From NCBI GenBank assembly GCA_001829415.1, contig MIBE01000053.1, positions 28,812 to 92,811 on the forward strand: a stretch of 64,000 nucleotides of DNA, read 5' to 3'. The notes under the pieces are model-generated. The model had not been told where the DNA came from, made no database searches, and was given only the letters and a program-made list of their open reading frames with translations. Shown piece by piece: positions 8,985-17,882 of this stretch. Positions within the stretch are counted from its first letter, which is position 1. Every line of letters starts with the position of its first letter. Both the position numbers and the translations under genes were made by a program. Source of the stretch: Spirochaetes bacterium GWF1_51_8 (lineage in GTDB: Bacteria; Spirochaetota; Brevinematia; Brevinematales; GWF1-51-8).

Positions 8985-9431
8985 TTACTTGACTGTCAGG
9001 TGCTCGATGCCGTTCTTCTCGAACTCTTCGGCATACTTGTCGATCAGGGGCGATTCCTTGTCGATCAGCTCCTCGACCGACATCGCCTCAAGCGCGTCAT
9101 GACCGAACTTATTGTGCATATCCCTCGACGCGAGACGGTGAATCAGGTCGTCCCAGAATACGATCTCCTCGAACGATTCGAGGATTTCGCCGCATTCCTC
9201 TTCGAGCTTGTGGGAGACGACATTCTTTTTCTTCTTTGGGTCGATCTCGATATCGTCGCCGGACTTAAAATCGTCCGCGCGGGCTACCACATAGTCGAGA
9301 AGCTCGGCATACTCTTTCTCGTCGAGATCGATCTCGGAATCGAGTTCCGCGACTTCGCCGGTAATCACAGTCGAAATAAAAAGTGCGCGTGTCAAAACAC
9401 GGAACTGATTATCTGTCAAATCGATGGTCAT
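8985..9431 (-). CDS. Acidic protein of unknown function
   Basis: 148 aa, upstream of a terminator, Shine-Dalgarno aggag. Confidence 0.65.
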   Translation of the reverse strand: MTIDLTDNQFRVLTRALFISTVITGEVAELDSEIDLDEKEYAELLDYVVARADDFKSGDDIEIDPKKKKNVVSHKLEEECGEILESFEEIVFWDDLIHRLASRDMHNKFGHDALEAMSVEELIDKESPLIDKYAEEFEKNGIEHLTVK

Positions 9432-9442
9432 TTTATCTCCTT

Positions 9443-10336
9443 TTAGCGCTTATGAGCGCGTCTTCTTAATAACAACTCTATTTTCTTGAAATAGTCCATA
9501 CTGTCGTTGATCTCCGTGTAGTCGAGCGAAAGTTTCGCGAACACCTTCCGGTAATAGTCGCGGTAACGCGCGATCTCGGAGAATCTCTGTTCGGACAAAT
9601 CGATCGTGCGTGTCTCGCCGGTCTCGATATCCTCGACATCGATCAGGACAGGGAGTCTTCCGCCGCCCTTGATCCTCAGCCGTTCTTCCATCAGGTCGTT
9701 CACTGCGATCGGGATGACCTCGTGCTTCTTGCTCAGCCCGATCAACGGTTTCTCGAAACCGGCATCGAAGAAGTCCGAGAGCAGGAAGATGATGGTTTTC
9801 TTCTTTAAAAGGTTCATCATCCGTGTAAGCGACGTCCCGATATCCGTGCCCTTGAGCACGGGAGTGCTGTACCAGCAGTCACGGATAATCCTCAGAAGGT
9901 GCGACTCGTTTTTTAACGGCGGGATGACCTTCTCGATATCCGAGCTGAAAAGGATCAGCCCGGCGCGGTCGTTATTGTAGAACGACGCAAAACCGAGCAA
10001 CGCCGTTATCTCCGCCATGATCTGCCGTTTGGACTTCTTACTTCCGAAGAACATCGAGTCGCTGATATCCACCGCGAAAATGACGGTCAACTGGCGGTCT
10101 TCTATATATGTCTTGATGAACGGCTGATTCATGCGGGCGGTGACGTTCCAGTCGATATCGCGGACATCGTCGCCGGGCTGGTAACTCCGCACCTCGTTGA
10201 ACTCGATGCCCCGTCCCTTGAACACGCTGTGGTAATCGCTCTGCAAAGTGTCGGCGACAAGTTTCCGCGCGCGGATTTCGAGGTTCTTGACACGGCGGAT
10301 GATCTGGTTGATCGAAATGTCGGGGGTGCGTTCCAT
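9443..10336 (-). CDS. DUF58-family protein
   Basis: GRGIEFNEVRSYQPGDDVRDIDWNVTARMNQPFIKTYIEDRQLTVIFAVDISDSM. Confidence 0.93.
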   Translation of the reverse strand: MERTPDISINQIIRRVKNLEIRARKLVADTLQSDYHSVFKGRGIEFNEVRSYQPGDDVRDIDWNVTARMNQPFIKTYIEDRQLTVIFAVDISDSMFFGSKKSKRQIMAEITALLGFASFYNNDRAGLILFSSDIEKVIPPLKNESHLLRIIRDCWYSTPVLKGTDIGTSLTRMMNLLKKKTIIFLLSDFFDAGFEKPLIGLSKKHEVIPIAVNDLMEERLRIKGGGRLPVLIDVEDIETGETRTIDLSEQRFSEIARYRDYYRKVFAKLSLDYTEINDSMDYFKKIELLLRRRAHKR

Positions 10337-10345
10337 AGGCGGGCC

Positions 10346-10612
10346 TTAGTTTTTCTTCGACGGTTCTTCGTCGTCGGTGATAGAGAGCACCGTCGCCTGC
10401 GTGATCTTACGGCCTTTCTCGTCGAACTGCTCTTCGTTCTTATGGAACATTTTGCGGTTCCTGGAGTTCTGGATAAACAGATACGCGCCGTAACCCACTA
10501 TCGCGAGTACGAGAAAAAAAATCATTACCGGCGAGAACATCACGAGAAGGTAGAATACGGTCAGTAAGCCCAGAATGCTGAATATCAGACTTGAACCCTC
10601 ATAACGGTACAT
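10346..10612 (-). CDS. Small two-TM membrane protein
   Basis: Tightly linked to the DUF58 gene; hydrophobic LLTVFYLLVMFSPVMIFFLVLAIVGYGAYLFI. Confidence 0.55.
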   Translation of the reverse strand: MYRYEGSSLIFSILGLLTVFYLLVMFSPVMIFFLVLAIVGYGAYLFIQNSRNRKMFHKNEEQFDEKGRKITQATVLSITDDEEPSKKN

Positions 10613-10669
10613 GTCAGGGCTCCTTCGATTTCTGGTAAAGTATAATATATTTGGGCGCGAAAGGCAAAA

Positions 10670-12265
10670 TTATTCTTCCTCGGGCGATTCTTCGGGCTTC
10701 TCGTACAGCTCGATCTCGTTCACAGTGACCTGTCTCTTATCGTCGACCGCCAGTACCAGCGGATTCCCGTTACTCCCGGGGAGAATAAGCGCGCTCCGGA
10801 AGGTACCGATCTCCTCGAAGTTCATGATTAATGTCGTCTGGGCGCTGTCGCCGTGCGAAACAATCTGGATTTCACCGTCGGGAGTACAGTAGAACGACGG
10901 GATCGTCCTCAGCTCGATAATCTCGCGGCCGTCGATGTTCATACAAAGATAGTAGCGGTCGTAGGAAAAAAGGAACCTGAAACCCTGTTTATCGTTGTAA
11001 AAGACCGGCAAGCCGTGAAGGAAGGAATAATCGCCGTAGACTTGGCCGTTGATATTCAGGTAGTAGAAACCGGACTGGACGTAGCTGAACGCAAATCCTT
11101 TACCGTCGGGGGAAATCTCGATATGGTTCATCATCTCGCCGGCTTCGTATGTTTCGCCCTTGAAAACGAAGAACCATTCTCCGTCTTTGAGGTATGCGTA
11201 TGCATACTGTGTGCCGTCGATGGAGAAGACCAAGTCGAAAATCTGGTCGTAACCGCCGAGCACGGTTTCGCCGACTTTGATAAACCATTGCCCGGACTCG
11301 CCGCGTTCCTCGTCGAAACCAATGTTATACGAGTATGCGAACTTCGACCCGTCGCGACTGAAAACGAGAATACCCGCGTCGTCGTAGTCCCCGTACTGTG
11401 AGTCGTTTATTGTAAATCTCCATTTGTATCCTGATTTGTATGCAAATCCGAAATTCTCACCCGGCCCTATCACGGGATTGTGCAGTTTCTCGAACGGGCC
11501 GTACTGTTTGCCGTTCAGGAGCATTCCCCACGATCCGCTTTCAACATACAGTTCGAACGCATCCTCATCGAAAACGGGGTTGTTCACATAGACAAGGCAG
11601 ACATTACCATTTTGAAGCATGCGGAAGTAATGGATGTAATCGAACCCGGTCGAAGTATCGTTCCCTTGTTTCAGGTACCATTTGCCGCCTCTGACCGAAC
11701 CGGATTCGTCGGGAAAACCTCCTATATTGTATACGATCACGGGCTTTTCGTACTTCTCGTCGAACTCGGCGTTCATAACAGAATCGTATGCCTGCGATGT
11801 GATCCCGTCGATATTGACATACCATTTTGAAAGCGGCGGAAGTTCTTCGCCTTCATCGTTATAGCTATGATATTCATCCGGAATATCCTGCTCTATCCTG
11901 TATACGAAGCAGTACCGGCTGAGGTCGGGACTGATATCCGGCTGATGAATCTCGTCGTACGGCCCGAACTCCCGTTCTCCGATCCGGATATGCCACTTCC
12001 CGCCCACAGCTCCGCCGCTGCCGTCCGGTGTGGTCTCCTCACGGTATACATACCAGATTTTACCGCCGTCGGGCGAAATGTTGAAGTATTCGATCGTATC
12101 GTGTCCGCCGAAAATCTCCTCGTTAATCGAATAATAGGTTTTATTGTCCCTGCGGAAAATCAGCACGGCTTTCTTCCCGTTTTCGGTAAGGAATCCGCCC
12201 CGGAGTGAAAGATAGTCGATATTTAATGGAAATTCGTAGAGCGGTTTCAGTCTGGCGGATTTCAT
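10670..12265 (-). CDS. Repeat protein, probable beta-propeller, apparently cytoplasmic
   Basis: About 8 copies of a ~55-65 aa motif such as GQWFIKVGETVLGGYDQIFDLVFSIDGTQYAYAYLKDGEWF; no signal peptide; start chosen at MKSARLKPLYEF. Confidence 0.65.
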   Translation of the reverse strand: MKSARLKPLYEFPLNIDYLSLRGGFLTENGKKAVLIFRRDNKTYYSINEEIFGGHDTIEYFNISPDGGKIWYVYREETTPDGSGGAVGGKWHIRIGEREFGPYDEIHQPDISPDLSRYCFVYRIEQDIPDEYHSYNDEGEELPPLSKWYVNIDGITSQAYDSVMNAEFDEKYEKPVIVYNIGGFPDESGSVRGGKWYLKQGNDTSTGFDYIHYFRMLQNGNVCLVYVNNPVFDEDAFELYVESGSWGMLLNGKQYGPFEKLHNPVIGPGENFGFAYKSGYKWRFTINDSQYGDYDDAGILVFSRDGSKFAYSYNIGFDEERGESGQWFIKVGETVLGGYDQIFDLVFSIDGTQYAYAYLKDGEWFFVFKGETYEAGEMMNHIEISPDGKGFAFSYVQSGFYYLNINGQVYGDYSFLHGLPVFYNDKQGFRFLFSYDRYYLCMNIDGREIIELRTIPSFYCTPDGEIQIVSHGDSAQTTLIMNFEEIGTFRSALILPGSNGNPLVLAVDDKRQVTVNEIELYEKPEESPEEE

Positions 12266-12395
12266 AGGCACCTCGCGGGCGATTTTGGGCAATATTATAA
12301 CACGGCGGGCGGGTATGTCAACAGATACGGCGGAGTACAAAGCAGATTTGCTTGATAAGGGGGGCTTATATGCTATACTTATTATGGAGGTAATA

Positions 12396-12584
12396 ATGGT
12401 CTATACAGCGGTTATCGAGCATTGTAAGGAAACCGGGCTTTATGTAGGGTACATCCCCGGTTTCAAAGGCGCTCATTCACAGGGCGAAGCTATCGAGGAA
12501 CTGAATACGAACCTAATCGAAGTGGTGAGAATGCTGCTTGAGGACGGCGGACTCACGAATGAAGATTTAGTTGTCATTTGCTGA
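12396..12584 (+). CDS. HicB-like antitoxin-fold protein (orphan)
   Basis: MVYTAVIEHCKETGLYVGYIPGFKGAHSQGEAIEELNTNLIEVVRMLLEDGG; TATACT -10 and ggagg Shine-Dalgarno upstream. Confidence 0.75.
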   Translation: MVYTAVIEHCKETGLYVGYIPGFKGAHSQGEAIEELNTNLIEVVRMLLEDGGLTNEDLVVIC

Positions 12585-13535
12585 TTATTTCGCGCCGGCT
12601 TTTTTCAGGAGATTGATAATTTTAGAATTTTTTGTTTTATAAGCATGATCTATTACACTCCAATCGAAACAATCAATTACATTTACATCAGCACCCGCTT
12701 CAATTAGAACATTAACTACATCAGGGTTGATACCCTCCACAGCGTACATGAGTGCTGTTTTTTTAAATGTGTCTTCAGCGTTAATTTTCGCTCCACCTTC
12801 GATAAGTGCTTTCACAACATTTGCATGTCCTTTTTCCGCCGCAAACATAAGTATTGTTTCTTTGGCTGTACCCCACGCTAATCCTAAATCCGCACCGGCC
12901 TTTATTAATTCTTTAACTACTTCCACGTGGCCATTCATAGCAGCAATCATAAGTGCGCTTTCATTAAAGTTCGCTTCGTAATCATTATTGACAGGATCGC
13001 CAGTCAATTCATTAACATCCGCCTCATTGAAGATTAGTACTTGAACTGCACCAAGTTTTCCGTTTTTTGCTGCTATCATAAGGGCTGTATATCCATTTTT
13101 GTTTTGGAAAAACACCTTTGCACCTGCTTCTATAAGTTGATGAATAATGTTTGTATTTCCCTTTTGCGACGCATACATCAATGGGTTGTTTTCATCTTTA
13201 TCAACTGCCTCAACGTCTGCGCCAGAAGAAATTAATACGCGGACAGCATCTGCATTCCCTTTTTCTGAGGCAAACATCAACGCGGTTTTTCCAGCATTAT
13301 CAACATAATCGATATCGGCATTGAGCTTCAATAGCGCTTTGATTACGGAAATATTACCAATTTCAGATGCCATTATTAATGCTGTAGTACCGTTTTTATC
13401 AAGGGATTCATCTATATCGCCCTTGTAACTTTCTATGAACTTTAGATCGCCTTTCTTTACAGCATCGAGTAATGTCTGTTTCGGATAAAGAAGAACAGGG
13501 AAAAGTAACAATAAAAAAACGAAAAATCTTTTCAT
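12585..13535 (-). CDS. Exported ankyrin-repeat protein
   Basis: Signal peptide MKRFFVFLLLLFPVLLYPKQ; about 8 ankyrin repeats (GKTALMFASEKGNADAVRVLISSGADV). Confidence 0.9.
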   Translation of the reverse strand: MKRFFVFLLLLFPVLLYPKQTLLDAVKKGDLKFIESYKGDIDESLDKNGTTALIMASEIGNISVIKALLKLNADIDYVDNAGKTALMFASEKGNADAVRVLISSGADVEAVDKDENNPLMYASQKGNTNIIHQLIEAGAKVFFQNKNGYTALMIAAKNGKLGAVQVLIFNEADVNELTGDPVNNDYEANFNESALMIAAMNGHVEVVKELIKAGADLGLAWGTAKETILMFAAEKGHANVVKALIEGGAKINAEDTFKKTALMYAVEGINPDVVNVLIEAGADVNVIDCFDWSVIDHAYKTKNSKIINLLKKAGAK

Positions 13536-13667
13536 ATAGCCACTCCTTCAAATAAACTGAATACTACATTGTTTCATTTTATAGCTGAATCTTTGGGGTG
13601 TCAAGAATGCGAGTGATAATACGAGTAAGGTTGGCGTGTATAAGAATCCGTTTCTTTTCATCCGCGA

Positions 13668-14110
13668 TGATCCGTGTCATCTGCGTCATCTGCGTGGAAT
13701 TGGGGTTAAATATTCAATCCCAATAGAACGCTGATTTGCGGGATAAAATATCCGAATTTTCACCAATGAGTAGATTTTGAAACCCATGCCCAATCGAAAA
13801 CTTCACACGGAGTACGCAGAGGTGTTACCATAAACGTTTGATGAGAGATTCTGTTTTACTTTCGCGGTATCATGCTCTTAAAACAATTCTTTCAGAATGA
13901 GATAACAAAAACAGCTATGGTAGCATGATAAAATCTCTTGAATATACATCACTGCTTCTTCCTCGGTGTGCTCTGCGTGAAACTTTTTGTTGTTCAAGCG
14001 GTTGTTATCGAACTGGCAAATCCACATGATCCGCGTCATCTGTGGGGAATTGGAGTTTAAATTTGTATCCCAATAGAACACGGATTTGCGCGGATTTTAC
14101 GGATTTACGC
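13668..14110. repeat. Intergenic 'ATCCGCGTCATCTGCG' type dispersed repeats (two copies)
   Basis: tgatccgtgtcatctgcg...gtggaattgggg...caatcccaatagaacgctgatttgcggg vs tgatccgcgtcatctgtggggaattggag...tatcccaatagaacacggatttgcgcgg. Confidence 0.6.
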
Positions 14111-14215
14111 AGATTTAGAAAGGTTTATTCTCCGTACCTTCTTTCCTCTTCACTTTTTTAGTTTCCACTTTATACTTTTCACTTATGTCTTTTCACTTAC
14201 CCACTTATTTTGACG

Positions 14216-14249
14216 AATCGCCGTCTTTCTTCTATAATAATCGATTACG
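14216..14249 (+). promoter_or_regulatory. Sigma70-type promoter for ileS
   Basis: ttgacg aatcgccgtctttcttc tataat (17-nt spacer). Confidence 0.7.
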
Positions 14250-14282
14250 TTTTTTTATTACACCCTCTAAAGGAGAAGGAAA

Positions 14283-17069
14283 ATGGACTATTCCAAAACG
14301 GTCAATCTCCCGGACACGCCGTTCAGTATGAAGGCCGGGCTGACCAATCTCGAACCTTTATACCTCCAGAAATGGGACAAGGCGGAGATTTACCAACGCC
14401 AACAGGAGAACAGGAAAGACGCGGACGTCTTCATCCTGCATGACGGTCCCCCTTACGCTAACGGCGAGATTCATATCGGGCACGGTATTAACAAAATTTA
14501 TAAGGATATTATTCTCAAATATAAGTTTCTCCGCGGTTTCAAGACCCCGTATATTCCCGGGTGGGATTGCCACGGTCTGCCTATCGAACTTAAAGCGATG
14601 GAACAACTGGGGCAGGACGTAAAAGAAATGCAGCCGTTGAAGATTATCGGGAAATGCCGCGATTACGCGATGAAATATGTAAAAATCCAGATGGAAGGAT
14701 TCAAACGGCTGGGCGTGTTTGCCGACTGGGAAAATCCGTACCTTACCCTGTCGAGCCAGTATGAAGGTTCGATCGTAGAGGCGTTCGGCAGGCTGGTCGA
14801 GAAGGGATATATCTATCGCGGACTTCGCCCGATCCTCTGGTGTCCCAACTGCGGTACCGCGCTGGCGGACGCTGAGGTCGAATACCATGACCATACGTCG
14901 CCGGCGATTTTTGTGCTCTTCCCGGTGAAATCGCATCAGGTCCCCGGATTGGACAAACCCGTGTCCGTAATGATCTGGACGACCACGCCGTGGACGCTCC
15001 CCGCGAATACCGGACTGTCGTTCCATCCCGAAGAGGAATACGCGGCGTATCTGCTTCACGGGGAATACATCATTATGGCTCGAAAACTTGCCGATTCGGT
15101 GCTTTCAATCCACGGTCATGCCGCGGAAAAGGAGGTTCGACTCACCCGCGCCGATTTGGAAAACCTTTCGGTCGCGCATCCATGGATCGACCGCGAATCG
15201 AAGATCGTGTTCGGCGAACATGTCACAATGGATACCGGAACCGGTGTGGTGCATACCGCGCCCGGTCACGGTATGGAGGACTATTTCGCGGGGTTAGCCT
15301 ACGGGCTACCGATGCTTTCACCGGTCGACGACGAAGGCCGTTTCACCGACGATGTTCCCGAATGGAAAGGGATGAAGGTCGGCGAAGCGAATAACGCGAT
15401 TATCGAATTTCTCTCCGCGAAGGGACGTCTCTATCACAGGAGCGACCTGCTCCATTCATATCCGCATTGCTGGAGATGTAAAAAGCCGGTTATATTCCGG
15501 TCGAAGCCGCAATGGTTCTTCAAGGTTTCGGATAAAGAATTGTCGAAAAACACGATAAGCTTCCTTGATAAAATTAAATGGTACCCGAAGTGGGGCGAGG
15601 AACGTTTCCGCAATATGCTCGAGGGCAGGCCGGATTGGTGTCTGTCGCGCCAGCGCAGATGGGGCGTGCCGATTCCCGCGTTTTACTGCAAGAAGTGCGG
15701 CGACGCGGTGACAAATAAAGAAATCATCGATAAAGTAAAACCGATTATTTCAGCGGAAGGCATTGAAGCGTGGTACAAGCGCGATATCGCCGATTTCATT
15801 CCGGAAGGCCTGGCGTGCCCGAAATGCGGACATCAGGAATTTGAGAAAGAAAAGGACATCCTCGATGTCTGGTTCGATTCGGGGGTCAGCCATTTTGCAG
15901 TCCTCGACCGACGCGATAACCTTCACAGCCCCGCCGATGTCTATCTCGAGGGTAACGACCAGTACCGGGGGTGGTTCCAGTCGTCGATGTGGATGTCGAT
16001 GGCGATTCACGGACGCCCGCCGTACAAGGCTGTCATTACCCACGGTATGGCCCTCGACGAGCAGGGCAAGCCGATGCACAAGAGCCACGGGAACACCATT
16101 GCGCCGAAAGCGGTGTACGAAAAGTTCGGGGCGGACGTGTTCCGGCTCTGGTTTGTCACCGAGGATTCGACCCACGAAATGCGTATCGGCGAGGTAATGA
16201 TCCAAAAAAGCGTCGACTCGTACCGTAAGATACGGAACACGTTCCGCTACCTGATGGGCAACCTTAAGCATTTTGATCAGACTGAGCCGCTCGCATATAA
16301 AGAGATGATGGATATCGACAAATACGCTCTCGCGCTCCTCCACGGCCTCACTCAGCGCGTGGAGAAGTTCTACGACGGCTACGAGTTCTTTAGGGGCTTC
16401 CGCGAGATCTACAATTTCTGCGCGATCGATATGAGCAACCGTTACCTCGATATCCTGAAGGACAGACTCTACATCTATCCCGCCGATTCCGTCGAAGGAC
16501 GTTCGGGGCGCACCGCGCTGTCTTATATCCTGAAGTCGCTGATGACGATGCTCGCGCCGATATTGCCGTTTACTATGGAAGAAGTGTTTCAGAAATTCTA
16601 CGCGGCCGAAAAGGAGACTTTTAACGAATCGGTGCATTTGGGCGCATGGATCGGCGCGGCGGCGGAATGGGACAACCCAGCTATTGTGAAGAAGTTCGAC
16701 GAGATCATGAATATCCGCGAGACCGCTCTGAAGGCGCTCGAAAATCTCCGCACTGCGGGGATGATAGGGAATTCCGTCGACGCGAAAATAACGATCAAAC
16801 CGGCTAACCCGGAACAGAAAAAACTGCTCGAAGAGTATAAAGATCAGCTCCGGTACTTCTTCATCGTGTCGCGCGCGGAAGCGGCCGATACGGTAACATT
16901 GCCGACAGCCGAAGAGAACGGCGTCGCGGTGTATGCGGAGAAGGCTGAGGGGGAGAAGTGCGACCGCTGCTGGAACTACTCGACGCATGTCGGGGAAGAC
17001 CACGATCACCCGACCCTTTGCGAGCGCTGCGCCCCGATTGTCAAAGTATCCGGATTTAAAGCCGAATAG
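14283..17069 (+). CDS. ileS: Isoleucyl-tRNA synthetase
   Basis: DGPPYANGEIHIGHGINKIYKDIILKY; PGWDCHGLPIE; KMSKS-like KPMHKSHGNTI; C-terminal Zn motif CDRCWNYS...CERC. Confidence 0.97.
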   Translation: MDYSKTVNLPDTPFSMKAGLTNLEPLYLQKWDKAEIYQRQQENRKDADVFILHDGPPYANGEIHIGHGINKIYKDIILKYKFLRGFKTPYIPGWDCHGLPIELKAMEQLGQDVKEMQPLKIIGKCRDYAMKYVKIQMEGFKRLGVFADWENPYLTLSSQYEGSIVEAFGRLVEKGYIYRGLRPILWCPNCGTALADAEVEYHDHTSPAIFVLFPVKSHQVPGLDKPVSVMIWTTTPWTLPANTGLSFHPEEEYAAYLLHGEYIIMARKLADSVLSIHGHAAEKEVRLTRADLENLSVAHPWIDRESKIVFGEHVTMDTGTGVVHTAPGHGMEDYFAGLAYGLPMLSPVDDEGRFTDDVPEWKGMKVGEANNAIIEFLSAKGRLYHRSDLLHSYPHCWRCKKPVIFRSKPQWFFKVSDKELSKNTISFLDKIKWYPKWGEERFRNMLEGRPDWCLSRQRRWGVPIPAFYCKKCGDAVTNKEIIDKVKPIISAEGIEAWYKRDIADFIPEGLACPKCGHQEFEKEKDILDVWFDSGVSHFAVLDRRDNLHSPADVYLEGNDQYRGWFQSSMWMSMAIHGRPPYKAVITHGMALDEQGKPMHKSHGNTIAPKAVYEKFGADVFRLWFVTEDSTHEMRIGEVMIQKSVDSYRKIRNTFRYLMGNLKHFDQTEPLAYKEMMDIDKYALALLHGLTQRVEKFYDGYEFFRGFREIYNFCAIDMSNRYLDILKDRLYIYPADSVEGRSGRTALSYILKSLMTMLAPILPFTMEEVFQKFYAAEKETFNESVHLGAWIGAAAEWDNPAIVKKFDEIMNIRETALKALENLRTAGMIGNSVDAKITIKPANPEQKKLLEEYKDQLRYFFIVSRAEAADTVTLPTAEENGVAVYAEKAEGEKCDRCWNYSTHVGEDHDHPTLCERCAPIVKVSGFKAE

Positions 17070-17078
17070 GGAGATAAA

Positions 17079-17618
17079 ATGAAAAAGATTACCTGGAAAC
17101 AGATCGTTTACCCGTGTATCGCCGTGTTTATCGGCCTGTTGGATCTCGTGACGAAGTATTTCATCGTGAAGAACGTCCCGCCGAACCAGCCTATAGAAAT
17201 TCTCGGCGTGTTCTTCCGTTTCGTCTATATCCGCAATTCCGGGATGGTGTTCGGAATACTGAGCGGTGTGGACGCTGCATGGAAAATGCCCGCGCTGGTC
17301 ATCGCATCGCTGATCGCGGTCGCGGTCGTGATCTATTTCTATATCAAGATCGATAAGTTTATCAAGGACGGCGCCCCGCAGGACTGGGGCAGGATCGCGT
17401 TGATGGGGATACTCGGCGGCGCGATCGGAAACAACTTCGAACGGATCGCATTCGGCTCGGTCACCGACTTCCTCGACTGCGGGATCAACGAATCCATCCG
17501 CTGGTTCGTGTTCAATGTCAGCGACAGCTTCGTGGTGGTCGGGAGTATCATCCTCGCCGTTCTGCTTATCTTCTTCGAGAAGAAACATCCGAAGGTCGAA
17601 GAGAAGGCCGGGAAGTAG
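17079..17618 (+). CDS. lspA: Lipoprotein signal peptidase
   Basis: DLVTKYFIVKNV; YIRNSGMVFGIL; GGAIGNNFERIAFGSVTDFLDCGI...FNVSDSFVVVG. Confidence 0.95.
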   Translation: MKKITWKQIVYPCIAVFIGLLDLVTKYFIVKNVPPNQPIEILGVFFRFVYIRNSGMVFGILSGVDAAWKMPALVIASLIAVAVVIYFYIKIDKFIKDGAPQDWGRIALMGILGGAIGNNFERIAFGSVTDFLDCGINESIRWFVFNVSDSFVVVGSIILAVLLIFFEKKHPKVEEKAGK

Positions 17619-17687
17619 AGCAGGGTGCTTTGACGGTAGCTGAGCGCCCATATAAATTTAATGCATCGTTCCGGCCTGTTTAATCCG

Positions 17688-17792
17688 CGCGAATCCGTAG
17701 AATCCGTGCTTATCCGTGTGAAATGGGATTCTTTAGTAGTACCCCAATTATTCGCGGATGACACGAATAACACGGATCAACATGGATTAACA
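17688..17792. repeat. Third intergenic ATCCGTG-type repeat segment
   Basis: cgcgaatccgtagaatccgtgcttatccgtgtgaaatgg...attcgcggatgacacgaataacacggatcaacatggatt. Confidence 0.45.
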
Positions 17793-17882
17793 TTACGCCT
17801 GCCTTCAGTTTTCGGTTGGCAACGCTTGATTTTTCCATGTCTTGAGATTATAATTTTCATCATCTGAAGAAGGAGCAGTATA

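Noticed and set aside
13878-14081. 67-aa ORF (..KKFHAEHTEEEAVMY..)
   Set aside because: Translation of the intergenic repeat words; not protein-like.
14358-15059. 233-aa minus ORF opposite ileS
   Set aside because: Antisense artefact.
15750-17651. 633-aa ORF on the minus strand opposite ileS-lspA
   Set aside because: Antisense to clear ileS/lspA; composition (His/Asp/Arg rich, no domain pattern) is the usual artefact of codon bias in the real gene.
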